This document shows positions 1 to 8,473 of a stretch of DNA of 64,000 bases, one piece after another. The stretch is from Lujinxingia vulgaris. GTDB lineage: Bacteria; Myxococcota_A; Bradymonadia; Bradymonadales; Bradymonadaceae. The translations under genes and the position numbers were made by a program. Numbering within the stretch: position 1 is the first letter of the stretch; each line of letters begins with the position of its first letter. The DNA is taken from NCBI RefSeq assembly GCF_007997015.1, contig NZ_VOSM01000003.1, forward strand, positions 1-64,000, given 5' to 3'. A model generated the notes under the pieces. The model saw only the letters and a list, made by a program, of their open reading frames with translations. It was not told the origin of the DNA and did no database searches.

Positions 1-75
1 CGAGCACAACTTGCCCGTGAATGGCTGGTCGATCGTCTACGTTTCAAGCGGTTTCTGGGTGAACTGATCAAGTAG
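1..75 (+). CDS. C-terminal end of a truncated-by-window gene
   Basis: An open frame enters from the left edge and stops with TAG at 73-75, giving 24 residues that end in FLGELIK. The segment is basic and probably helical, as is common at the C-terminus of glycosyltransferases. The following genes encode a glycosyltransferase and a UDP-sugar dehydrogenase, so a role in surface polysaccharide synthesis is plausible but not shown. Too little is visible to assign a family. Confidence 0.5.
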   Translation, partial: RAQLAREWLVDRLRFKRFLGELIK

Positions 76-103
76 TATTATTCACCCACTCACGCTCGAA
101 TCA

Positions 104-352
104 GTGCGGCGGCGGGAGGTGCGGTTACTCAAACCGTTGGTCAACTGGAAGTACGCCCTCACTACGCTTGAGCGGATGCGCCGCTACGCCGAGGAGCTGT
201 CGTTCTCTGTGCCTTTCGACGAGGAGGCCGAGGTCTGGCGCGTGTTTGAGTCTCAGAATCCTGAGCTTCGCGCAGGGCTGATTGAGCGCTACCAACGCAC
301 GGGCTCGGGCGGCTACGGTATTCTGGAGGAGGTTGCATGTCGGTTCCCATGA
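104..352 (+). CDS. small hypothetical protein, 82 aa, upstream of glycosyltransferase
   Basis: A GTG-started frame of 82 codons overlaps the start of the next gene by 16 bases, an arrangement typical of translational coupling. The product is charged and probably helical and has no motif I recognise. It could be a small stand-alone protein or the remnant of a larger glycosyltransferase or sulfotransferase gene. No strong ribosome-binding site precedes the GTG. Real coding is likely because of the coupling, but the start is uncertain. Confidence 0.45.
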   Translation: MRRREVRLLKPLVNWKYALTTLERMRRYAEELSFSVPFDEEAEVWRVFESQNPELRAGLIERYQRTGSGGYGILEEVACRFP

Positions 353-1017
353 TTGCCGGGCTCTATCCGTACACCCGCGGTGGGATCACGCACCCGCCCA
401 GGTTCACGCTGCGGGAGATCCCGGCCAGCCTCCGCGTTAACCCGGGTTACCTGGAAGATCTATTGATCCTCGCCGGCGATCGCCTCGCGGCTGAACAACT
501 CTCGTCCTTTGGTCTGCAGGTGCATCGCGTGTTCGATGATGCGCCGGCCGAAATACAACGGGACACGGCTCATAAGATGAAGCACTGGATGTGTCTCTGG
601 GCGCTCCGTGAATTCGGGGAATTCCTGTGGGTCGACTGGGACACTGTTCTTCTGCGTCACCCGGACGAGGACTTCTGGTCCTATTGCCGAACTGCAGGCA
701 CGCCGAAGTTCCTTCGTATCCCGAACTACTGGGCAACAGTCAACTGCGGCGTGTACTACGCTTCGCAGGCTTGGCTGCCTGATATGGAGCGAAGCTTCGG
801 GGCCGATATGGCCGAGCCTAACGACGAGCTTTTGTGGATGAGCGTTCTTCCAAAAGACGTCGACGAGCGAGGCGAATTCTGGTGGGGCGACCGGGTGGCC
901 CAGATATGGAATAGAGATGACTTCGAGTCGGTGACAAAGCAGACCTACTTCGCGCACGTCAAGCATCTGGATTGGGCGGACGATCTGCGAACTATCCATC
1001 GGTCGAAGGAAGCCTGA
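337..1017 (+). CDS. GT-A type glycosyltransferase
   Basis: The 226-residue product has the acidic metal/nucleotide-sugar motif DWD inside FLWVDWDTVLLRHP (about residues 96-109), preceded by a helix with HKMKHW. This is the layout of short galactosyltransferase-like GT-A enzymes that use a UDP-sugar and Mn2+. Later motifs include NCGVYY and NDELLW, which resemble acceptor-site segments. The ATG at 337 follows a GGAGGAGG ribosome site at 325-332; ATG 349 would be too far from it. It is cytoplasmic, with no membrane segment. The likely role is adding a sugar during capsule, O-antigen or exopolysaccharide synthesis. The exact sugar cannot be told. Confidence 0.75.
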   Translation: MSVPMIAGLYPYTRGGITHPPRFTLREIPASLRVNPGYLEDLLILAGDRLAAEQLSSFGLQVHRVFDDAPAEIQRDTAHKMKHWMCLWALREFGEFLWVDWDTVLLRHPDEDFWSYCRTAGTPKFLRIPNYWATVNCGVYYASQAWLPDMERSFGADMAEPNDELLWMSVLPKDVDERGEFWWGDRVAQIWNRDDFESVTKQTYFAHVKHLDWADDLRTIHRSKEA

Positions 1018-1138
1018 TTGGTCGACCGTCAGTAACGCACGGGCTGTATCGGTGAAGAACCGCTTTGCGCACGTGATCGCACTACAGCACCACACGTTGG
1101 GGTTGGTCGAACGTCGGTTTCGCTGACGGTCCGAATCT

Positions 1139-2044
1139 TTAAGATTCTACGAGAACCTCCCGAGGTTTAGTCGATGGCGCGTCGTCGGGGTAACCCGCGC
1201 CCCGGATACGCTCATTCGATGCCACCACCGCCTCCAGTATAGAGAGATTCGCGCCGACATCACGAGCCAGTGCGAGCAACGCGCGCGTGTCCTTCGGGAA
1301 GCAGCTCCCGCCAAACCCTCGAAGCCCATCCGGGCCGGGCACTTGCAAGTGTGACGAACCAATACGTTGATCCAACGCCAGGATGGCTTGGACCTCGTCG
1401 TAATCCACGTCGATGCGCTCGGCCAATTCGTAGAGTTCGTTGGCAAAGGCTACGCGACTCGCCAGCAGAGCGTTCGACGCGTACTTCGTCAGCTCGGCGG
1501 TGCGGGCGGTAGTGACCACTACGCGCGCGTCGGGCAACGCTCGACGAAATAAAGCGAGAGCCACGGCAAGACACGGATGGTTGGCGCTGACCTCTGTGGT
1601 GCCCACAATGACGCGTTCCGTACATCGCAAGTCGTCGATGACGCATCGCTCGCGTAGAAACTCTGGGTTCGCTAGTAACGGAACCTTTGGGTAGATGCGT
1701 TGAAGTTCATCGAGGGATCCGGGAGGGACGGTGCTTTTAACGATCACGCCGGGCGCGCGCGATTCGTTCCATACATCCCATACATCGGAAAGCTCGGAGA
1801 GCACTGCGTGGACGATGCGAAGGTCGGCGTGACCGTCGTCGCCTTTAGGAGTTGGAACGCAGACGAAGATCAAATTGGCGTTGGTGGCGAGCTCAGCGAG
1901 CGTCGTTGATTCATGAATTGCCGGGTCGTTGATTAGCGTCAAAATATCGGCAGCAATAACCTCGTGGACTGCACGGCCAACAAAGCCATAGCCACAGATG
2001 CCGACCTTTATGGTTTCGATATCAATATGAGTCGTATCGATCAA
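1139..2044 (-). CDS. UDP-glucose/GDP-mannose dehydrogenase family, short form
   Basis: The N-terminal NAD-binding motif is GICGYGFVGRAV, and the catalytic segment GFGGSCFPKDT carries the nucleophilic cysteine. KSTVPPG and NPEFLRE are also family motifs. These enzymes oxidise the C6 hydroxyl of a nucleotide sugar to a uronic acid in two NAD-dependent steps. At 301 residues the protein lacks the roughly 130-residue C-terminal nucleotide-sugar-binding domain of normal enzymes of about 430 residues. The start is taken as TTG at 2044; no in-frame ATG lies between it and the upstream stop. The stop codon lies inside a small palindrome at 1133-1147, between convergent genes. It may be truncated or a natural short variant. 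Confidence 0.8.
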   Translation of the reverse strand: MIDTTHIDIETIKVGICGYGFVGRAVHEVIAADILTLINDPAIHESTTLAELATNANLIFVCVPTPKGDDGHADLRIVHAVLSELSDVWDVWNESRAPGVIVKSTVPPGSLDELQRIYPKVPLLANPEFLRERCVIDDLRCTERVIVGTTEVSANHPCLAVALALFRRALPDARVVVTTARTAELTKYASNALLASRVAFANELYELAERIDVDYDEVQAILALDQRIGSSHLQVPGPDGLRGFGGSCFPKDTRALLALARDVGANLSILEAVVASNERIRGAGYPDDAPSTKPREVLVES

Positions 2045-2182
2045 AATTCGTTCTCTAGCTTGGGCATGAGTGTCGAGGTGAAGACCTTATAGTCGATGAT
2101 ATAGGACCACGGGAAAGCAAAAAATCTGCCATCCACGAACTCTCTGAAGCTGCGCGCCGCTGCTCAATGTCGGTGTTTCTCA

Positions 2183-2221
2183 CCTCCCTAAAGTGCCATC
2201 AGCACCTTTAGCTCTGGAGGG
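2183..2221. other. imperfect hairpin of unknown role
   Basis: CTAAAGTGC pairs with GCACCTTTAG around a short loop, with one bulged C, and the flanking CCTCC and GGAGG extend the stem. No U-run follows on either strand, so an intrinsic terminator is not well supported. It could be a structured leader, or a remnant terminator behind the minus-strand promoter region. Confidence 0.3.
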
Positions 2222-2482
2222 GCTAGGCTGGCATGTCACGCGAGCGCTGCGGTGAAGATGATGACCTAAGGAAGGTACCAACGGAGGCCGTGTGAGCTTA
2301 TGGAACGCGCTTCATGGAGTTCAGTGGCGGTGTCTTGCTGAACGCAACGAAGAGATTCCGCGTGGCGCTGCACTCCCTCCCCACATTCCCCCGAGTTGTC
2401 TCGACGTATTCGGCAGTCGTGCAATCGTATCACTCATTCACGGAACGTCTTCAATAGTGTGTGCGTTGACGAGTAGAGATCT

Positions 2483-2498
2483 ATCGTTTAATTGCGAT
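2483..2498. promoter_or_regulatory. candidate ArsR operator 1
   Basis: ATCG-N8-CGAT, extended to TATCG-N8-CGATA at 2482-2499, lies 28 bases upstream of the arsR start. The same ATCG-N8-CGAT spacing recurs at 2919-2934, before acr3. A dyad just upstream of an arsR gene is the usual place for autoregulation. That the repressor binds here is inference. Confidence 0.5.
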
Positions 2499-2525
2499 AA
2501 GGTCTAGTTCTTCAGAGAGCCCTCT

Positions 2526-2864
2526 ATGACACGATACGCCTCAGAATGCTGCCCACCCTCCGAAACCTCCAGCGAGCCTCTGCGCGATGAAGATGCCGCA
2601 AACGCCCAGCTCGCTCGCCTGGCCAAAGCGCTGGGGCACCCGGCTCGGGTGGCGATCATTCGACTGCTCTTACGGCGCGACGCGTGCATTTGCGGCGAGA
2701 TTGTCGAGGAGCTTCCGCTGGCCCAGTCGACGGTGTCGCAGCATCTGAAGCAGCTTAAAGAAGCCGGGCTTATCCGCGGCGAAGTGGACGGGCCGCGAGT
2801 CTGTTATTGCGTCGATGAAGGAGCGATTGCGTTGCTCCGGGCATTGATTGAGGGGTTGGGCTGA
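2526..2864 (+). CDS. arsR: ArsR-family metalloregulator
   Basis: This 112-residue protein is a typical winged-helix ArsR repressor: a [15 protein letters not shown] helix, a recognition helix [17 protein letters not shown] and a wing with GPRVCYCV. Candidate As(III) thiols are Cys54 and Cys56 in DACICGE, with extra cysteines at positions 8-9 and about 95-97. The classical ArsR motif ELCVCDL sits at the same place in alpha-3. It is followed by acr3 and arsC on the same strand, so it probably represses the operon until arsenite binds. Confidence 0.88.
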   Translation: MTRYASECCPPSETSSEPLRDEDAANAQLARLAKALGHPARVAIIRLLLRRDACICGEIVEELPLAQSTVSQHLKQLKEAGLIRGEVDGPRVCYCVDEGAIALLRALIEGLG

Positions 2865-2918
2865 GCTGCAAGGGATACCGGGTTCGGTGCCAGATCGTCA
2901 TAAAGCTACGGATCGCAA

Positions 2919-2934
2919 ATCGTAATTCGACGAT
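2919..2934. promoter_or_regulatory. candidate ArsR operator 2
   Basis: ATCGTAATTCGACGAT is an ATCG-N8-CGAT dyad in the 157-bp gap between arsR and acr3. It matches the dyad upstream of arsR in arm sequence and spacing. This suggests an internal regulated promoter for acr3-arsC. The link to ArsR is inferred from position and repetition. Confidence 0.45.
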
Positions 2935-3021
2935 GGGCGATGGTGTCGGTGAGGAAACATCCACGGTTGCATTGACGCGGTGGTAACGACCGCTCACGGT
3001 CTACAAACTACGCAGGACATC

Positions 3022-4041
<1,020 letters not shown>

Positions 4042-4051
4042 GATTTTTTCA

Positions 4052-4492
<441 letters not shown>

Positions 4493-4564
4493 ACTCTCTG
4501 AACCTCCGAGACGAGCCGGGCGCGTTATCTGGCAGGTGTTTTAGGGCGCAGGGTACGCCGGGGG

Positions 4565-6073
4565 CTACGTGTTCGGCGCAGCGTGCAAGCGCGCGCGTTG
4601 CACCTCGAACTCGTCGATGAGCATGCCGTGCGCGTCGATAAGCCATGTGCGCCAGCCGGAGTCATCGCGAATCACCGAGACGGTCCGGGCCGTCGACCAG
4701 GGATCATCGTCCCAGGAGGGGGCCTGACCTACGACCACTTCGAGCCATGTATTTGTCTTGAGCGCGATATCCTTGAGATGAAAGAGCACGTATTCGTCGC
4801 GATAGACCCAGGGAGCCGCAATGAGCTGATCGTGTGAGCCTTTTCGAACGCGCACAACCCCGTGCACCTTCCCATACATGTAGAGCGCGAAGAGCGACTT
4901 GATGTCTGCTTCAAGGCTGGTGCGAAGTTTGTCCCAGGACTTCTCGGCGACGTAGGACTCGAGCTTCTTCGGATCCGTAAAGGGTTTGCGAATCCCACAT
5001 GAGCTGCGCACCAAAAGCTCGGTCGTAAGTGTCAGTGGGCGCCCGCGCTCGCTGAGTTTCAGCGTTTGTCGAGGGGGGCCGAGCTCGGCCAGACGCATGG
5101 GGGTGGGGTCGAGATCCAGTGAACGAAGAAGCGTGCGGACGTCTTGCGCGCCGATATAGTCGTACCCTGCGATCTGCTGACGCAGGGCATCGAAGTTTTT
5201 GGCAACGTAGGTGTCGATACGCAGCTCGCGGACATCGAGTAATGCCACGGCTTGAGGCGCTTCGGGCGGAAACGCCAGCAGAAGGGCGCGCGACAGGGAC
5301 GCGAGTTTTTGAGCGCTTGCGTGCTGGAGTTGGGCGGCGGCCTTGCGGTTTGTCTCAATCACCTCGGCGCTCATGCGCGGGTATGGATTGCGTCGAGACG
5401 ACTTGATGCGTTCTCGGACGTCAATTCTTGTCGCTTCAAGGGTGTCTTTAGCGTCTTCGGAGAAAGCCCAGCGTCCGTCGTCCGTGATGATGACGGCGCT
5501 GTTCTTGCGACGGAATTTGACCGGTTCGCTGTCGAGCGTGTGGTAAGGCGTGCGCCTGGAGACGACGTCAACGATGTCCTCAGGGGCCATGGGTTCGCCG
5601 CCATGGGCATCGAGGACCGCAAAAACCAGGCGTGTGGCAGACCACTGGTTTAAGATCGCGCCGCTCCAGGCCTCATCAAGCTCGGGGGGGCTCAGCGGGA
5701 CTTGTGGGGCCGGAATCGGCTCGGGGTCGGGCTGGGGGGGCGGCGGGGAGGCGATCTTGGGTGGCCGCAGATCAAGTCGAAAGCACCAGAGATCGAGCTC
5801 GTCGTCGTAAGGATCCAGGGTGTAGCGGTCACCATCGCGGTAGATCGGCGGGCGAGCCGGCTTGCAGCGCTGCAACGAGAGCAAGGCGCGTGAGCGCGAG
5901 GCAATTCCGGCCTCCTCGAAGCGTTCGGCGACCTCGTCGAGTGTCATGGGCTCGCCGCGCTCCAGGAGGGCGACGATGAGGCGCGAATAGGTGTTTGCGT
6001 CGCGGTGATCCTTGACCTTCTCCAGGCTGGGGCGGTCCATGTTGAGAGCTTTGCACCAGACGTTTACGGCCAT
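4565..6073 (-). CDS. hypothetical protein with tandem winged-helix-like domains
   Basis: This 502-residue protein is not recognised as a named family. Residues about 25-80 (RLIVALLERGEPMTLDEVAE and on) and about 150-215 (LVFAVLDAHGGEPMAPEDIV and on) look like two related winged-helix modules of the HARE-HTH kind. A proline-rich linker (PPPPQPDPEPIPAPQVP) separates them. The C-terminal 250 residues are mixed alpha/beta. The ATG at 6073 is preceded by GAGG at good spacing; the frame stays open to 6550, but that extension looks non-coding. It may bind nucleic acid. It converges on arsC and diverges from the TetR gene. Confidence 0.7.
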   Translation of the reverse strand: MAVNVWCKALNMDRPSLEKVKDHRDANTYSRLIVALLERGEPMTLDEVAERFEEAGIASRSRALLSLQRCKPARPPIYRDGDRYTLDPYDDELDLWCFRLDLRPPKIASPPPPQPDPEPIPAPQVPLSPPELDEAWSGAILNQWSATRLVFAVLDAHGGEPMAPEDIVDVVSRRTPYHTLDSEPVKFRRKNSAVIITDDGRWAFSEDAKDTLEATRIDVRERIKSSRRNPYPRMSAEVIETNRKAAAQLQHASAQKLASLSRALLLAFPPEAPQAVALLDVRELRIDTYVAKNFDALRQQIAGYDYIGAQDVRTLLRSLDLDPTPMRLAELGPPRQTLKLSERGRPLTLTTELLVRSSCGIRKPFTDPKKLESYVAEKSWDKLRTSLEADIKSLFALYMYGKVHGVVRVRKGSHDQLIAAPWVYRDEYVLFHLKDIALKTNTWLEVVVGQAPSWDDDPWSTARTVSVIRDDSGWRTWLIDAHGMLIDEFEVQRARLHAAPNT

Positions 6074-6542
6074 CGAGGGGTCCTCAAAAGAATGGGTATG
6101 AACGTCGAAGGGGGGCTGGGCAATCAGACGAACATCCGGGCCGCGTTTGACCGCGCTGGAAACGGCTTTCGGGCTGATGAGCGTGTGTATGCGCCCCTGG
6201 CGAGGCAACCTCAACAGGAGTTTGGTCCTTGTGCGCGTTTCTTTCAACCGTGTCGACGGCATCGCTCTCAACTCCGGCCTTATTGCGCCGTGAGCTATCG
6301 TTGACGCCGTAGCTGCTGCGTTGAGAACTCCTCGGGCAGCGGTCCCAAGCCTCGACGATGCGAAAGCATCGCCTGTGTTTTGCGCCTTGCCCGAGAAGCT
6401 CTCGACTTCGCAGCTATCGACGTCAACTTCTGCTCGCGGCGTAGTACCAAAAAATCGGGACGACGAACTTGATCTTAATATGATGACCGGTCTACATTGT
6501 GGCCGAGCATGCCACAGATATTCGATCGACAGGGAGATCCGT
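6074..6542. other. 469-bp divergent intergenic region
   Basis: This gap lies between the minus-strand hypothetical gene and the TetR gene. It should hold both promoters. The only clear element is the operator at 6476-6496. Frames open across it in both directions, but none has a ribosome site or family resemblance. Confidence 0.5.
6476..6496. promoter_or_regulatory. candidate TetR/LmrA-type operator 1
   Basis: AATATGATGACCGGTCTACA contains the palindrome GACCGGTC and overlaps a good -10-like TATGAT at 6479-6484. Nineteen of 21 positions recur at 7186-7206. Read on the minus strand, TAGACCGGTC resembles the LmrA/YxaF box of Bacillus as I remember it. It lies 46 bases upstream of the TetR start. 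Confidence 0.6.
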
Positions 6543-7112
6543 ATGAGCAAAGGCGACGAAACGCGCGAGAAAATGATCGAGACGGCAACTCGCCTCTTTC
6601 AGTCCCAGGGGTATGCGGCGACGGGCCTCAAGCAGATCCTCACGGAGAGCGGCACGCCCCGCGGTTCGCTCTATTTTCATTTTCCCGAGGGCAAAGAAGA
6701 GCTCGCTGCGGAAGTCGTGGCGCGGCATGGCGAGGTCTTCGGGCAGGCTCTGGAAGAGGTGATGAACGCGTCGCCAGATGCCGCCCAGGCCGCTCAGCAG
6801 ATCGTCGATCTTCTGGCCAGGCAGTGCGAGGCCACCGGCTGTCAGACGGGCTGCCCGGTGGGGGCGATTGCGTTTGAGATGGCCAACACCTCGGAGCGTC
6901 TTCAACGCGCCACGCGCGAGGTTTTTGAGCGCTGGAGCGCTATTTTCGCCAGGTGCTTGAGCAATGAGGGCATGTCTTCTGCGGAGGCTCGCCAGCGGGC
7001 GCACGCCGTGATCTGCGCGATTGAGGGGGCGCTGATACTCAGCCGGGCCTACGGTGATATCGGCATTTTCTATGACGTGCGTGAGCGACTTCCGGCGCTG
7101 CTTTCCGACTAA
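6543..7112 (+). CDS. TetR-family regulator, LmrA/YxaF-like
   Basis: The 189-residue protein begins with a TetR DNA-binding domain (TREKMIETATRLFQSQGYAA, then TPRGSLYFHFPEGKEEL). The ligand domain has CQTGCPVGAIAFE, a cysteine-containing segment shared with LmrA/YxaF-like regulators. ATG 6543 follows AGGGAG with good spacing. The next gene, 65 bases downstream, is an epimerase whose start region carries a near copy of the operator found before this gene. The simplest model is autorepression plus control of the epimerase by a small hydrophobic or phenolic ligand; the ligand is unknown. Confidence 0.85.
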   Translation: MSKGDETREKMIETATRLFQSQGYAATGLKQILTESGTPRGSLYFHFPEGKEELAAEVVARHGEVFGQALEEVMNASPDAAQAAQQIVDLLARQCEATGCQTGCPVGAIAFEMANTSERLQRATREVFERWSAIFARCLSNEGMSSAEARQRAHAVICAIEGALILSRAYGDIGIFYDVRERLPALLSD

Positions 7113-7153
7113 ATTCACGACATCGTTTCGGTCCGTGTCAGGGGCCATCACAT

Positions 7154-7170
7154 GACCTGCCATGCAGGTC
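7154..7170. promoter_or_regulatory. short perfect inverted repeat
   Basis: GACCTGC-CAT-GCAGGTC is a 7-3-7 perfect inverted repeat between the TetR gene and the epimerase. It could be a small RNA hairpin near the epimerase ribosome site (its right arm contains the CAGG that may serve as that site) or a second protein-binding site. No U-run follows, so a terminator is unlikely. Confidence 0.35.
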
Positions 7171-7177
7171 CAATCTT

Positions 7178-8281
7178 ATGGTATATAATATGACGACCAG
7201 TCTACAGATCAATGCGGCCATCGTTACCGGCGCTAACGGATTCATCGGGCGCTGGTTGCTGCTTGAACTCACAGCACACGGGGTCGAGGTGTGCGCCTTG
7301 ATTCGCAACCCCCGGGTGCGACTTGCAGAGCTGCGCGCCTGGGTGAACGCGCGGGGAGGGGATGGCGAGAAGTTGCACGCGTCTGCGTTCGACTTGAGCC
7401 ACCCCGATCTTGGTCTTGATGATGAAGGCCGCGCCTGGCTTGCGCGCGCAGACGCCGTCTACCACCTCGCCGCACGCTTCGACTTCGGAATGCCGCTCGA
7501 AGCCACTCGCCGCGACAACGTCGAGGCGTCGGTGCGCCTGGTGAAGATGCTCGCCAGCAGCAAGCGGCTGCGCCGGCTGGTGCACCTGAGTGGCTACCGG
7601 ACCGAAGGGCAGGAGGCACGCGATCTGGACGTGCATGACGCCGCGGCGCTCGCCAGCTTTTACCGCGTGCACGGCCCTTACGAGGGGTCGAAAATCGAGG
7701 CGCATTACCGCGTGGCGGAGGCTGCGGCGGCTTTTGATGTGCCGCTGACCCGCATCAGCCCTGCCTCAGTGATTGGTGACAGTCGCAGCGGTGAGACCAC
7801 GCAGCTAATCGGTCTGGCGGAGACCGTGCAGCGCTTGCACGCGCGCAAACTTCCGGCGCTTCCGGGCAATCGCGCGAGTTGGTTGCCGGTCATCTCCGTC
7901 GACACGCTGGCTGCATTGCTCGCCAGGGTGCCTGGAGATTCCGAGTCCCTCGGCGGGCATGTTGTGGTGTTGGACGAGCACACGCCGAGCTTACGAGACC
8001 TCATGGGTCTGGCCGCGCAACATCTGGACGTGCCTGCACCGCGTTTTTCGGTGCCGGTGGGGATCTTGCGATGGTTGCCGATGGCGCTGACCGGCGTGCA
8101 TCCGGAGGCGCTGACCTTTGTGAGCAGCGATCGTTATGACGCGCGGCCGGTTGCCGAACTCGCGGCGCGCGTGGGCGTGGAGCTGCCGGAGATTGAGACG
8201 AGTCTGAAGCGGTGGATCGACTTCCTTGTAGCGCACAACTTTAGGCCGGGAGCGAGCGTCGTGAAGGCAGAAGCAGCGTAA
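7178..8281 (+). CDS. NAD(P)-dependent epimerase/dehydratase, extended SDR
   Basis: The N-terminal Rossmann motif is VTGANGFIGRWLL, and the catalytic pair is YEGSK (YxxxK), as in extended short-chain dehydrogenases. The 367-residue length fits that group, which includes dihydroflavonol reductase-like and sugar epimerase-like enzymes. ATG 7178 has a CAGG nine bases upstream; ATG 7190 is an alternative start. Operator 2 (7186-7206) lies inside the first codons. Transcription probably enters from the TetR gene, with repressor bound at this site acting as a block. The substrate is unknown. Confidence 0.8.
   Translation: MVYNMTTSLQINAAIVTGANGFIGRWLLLELTAHGVEVCALIRNPRVRLAELRAWVNARGGDGEKLHASAFDLSHPDLGLDDEGRAWLARADAVYHLAARFDFGMPLEATRRDNVEASVRLVKMLASSKRLRRLVHLSGYRTEGQEARDLDVHDAAALASFYRVHGPYEGSKIEAHYRVAEAAAAFDVPLTRISPASVIGDSRSGETTQLIGLAETVQRLHARKLPALPGNRASWLPVISVDTLAALLARVPGDSESLGGHVVVLDEHTPSLRDLMGLAAQHLDVPAPRFSVPVGILRWLPMALTGVHPEALTFVSSDRYDARPVAELAARVGVELPEIETSLKRWIDFLVAHNFRPGASVVKAEAA
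7186..7206. promoter_or_regulatory. candidate TetR/LmrA-type operator 2
   Basis: AATATGACGACCAGTCTACA is nearly identical to the operator at 6476-6496, with two mismatches in 21. It spans the first codons of the epimerase gene. On the minus strand it reads TAGACTGGTC. The copy number, identity and placement around a TetR gene make it a strong repressor-site candidate. Confidence 0.6.
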
Positions 8282-8473
8282 GAGGCGACGACGTCGGGTA
8301 ACGCGGTGCGTCAAACGAATGAATAAAAGAGGCCACGGTAGCATGAAAGTGCGAGGGAGGTGGCCGGTAGGTCGGGCGCTTTCCCCTGTATTTCTAAGCT
8401 GTGGCGCCTCTTTTTGACAGAGCGTCCGCAGATTCTAAATGGTCTGAGCTTTTCCAGAATAGGGTGCGAAGCT

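Larger units (their letters stand above)
2045..2525. other. 481-bp intergenic region
   Basis: No convincing gene was found here. A 71-codon frame at 2292-2507 has no recognisable ribosome site or family resemblance and was rejected. The stretch holds an imperfect hairpin at 2183-2221 and, near its right end, the candidate ArsR operator at 2483-2498. It separates the polysaccharide genes from the arsenic operon and is visibly richer in A+T than its flanks. Confidence 0.5.

Noticed and set aside
2292-2507. A 71-codon plus-strand frame before arsR
   Set aside because: No ribosome site and no recognisable protein; it contains the candidate ArsR operator.
4565-6550. Extension of the minus-strand gene to 6550 (661 residues)
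   Set aside because: The extra 159 residues are low-complexity, and ATG 6073 has a good ribosome site; the extension lies in promoter DNA.
7184-7189. A perfect TATAAT as the -10 of an epimerase promoter
   Set aside because: A start at about 7196 would lie downstream of the only good start codons. The motif is better explained as part of the AT-rich operator flank, with transcription entering from the TetR gene.
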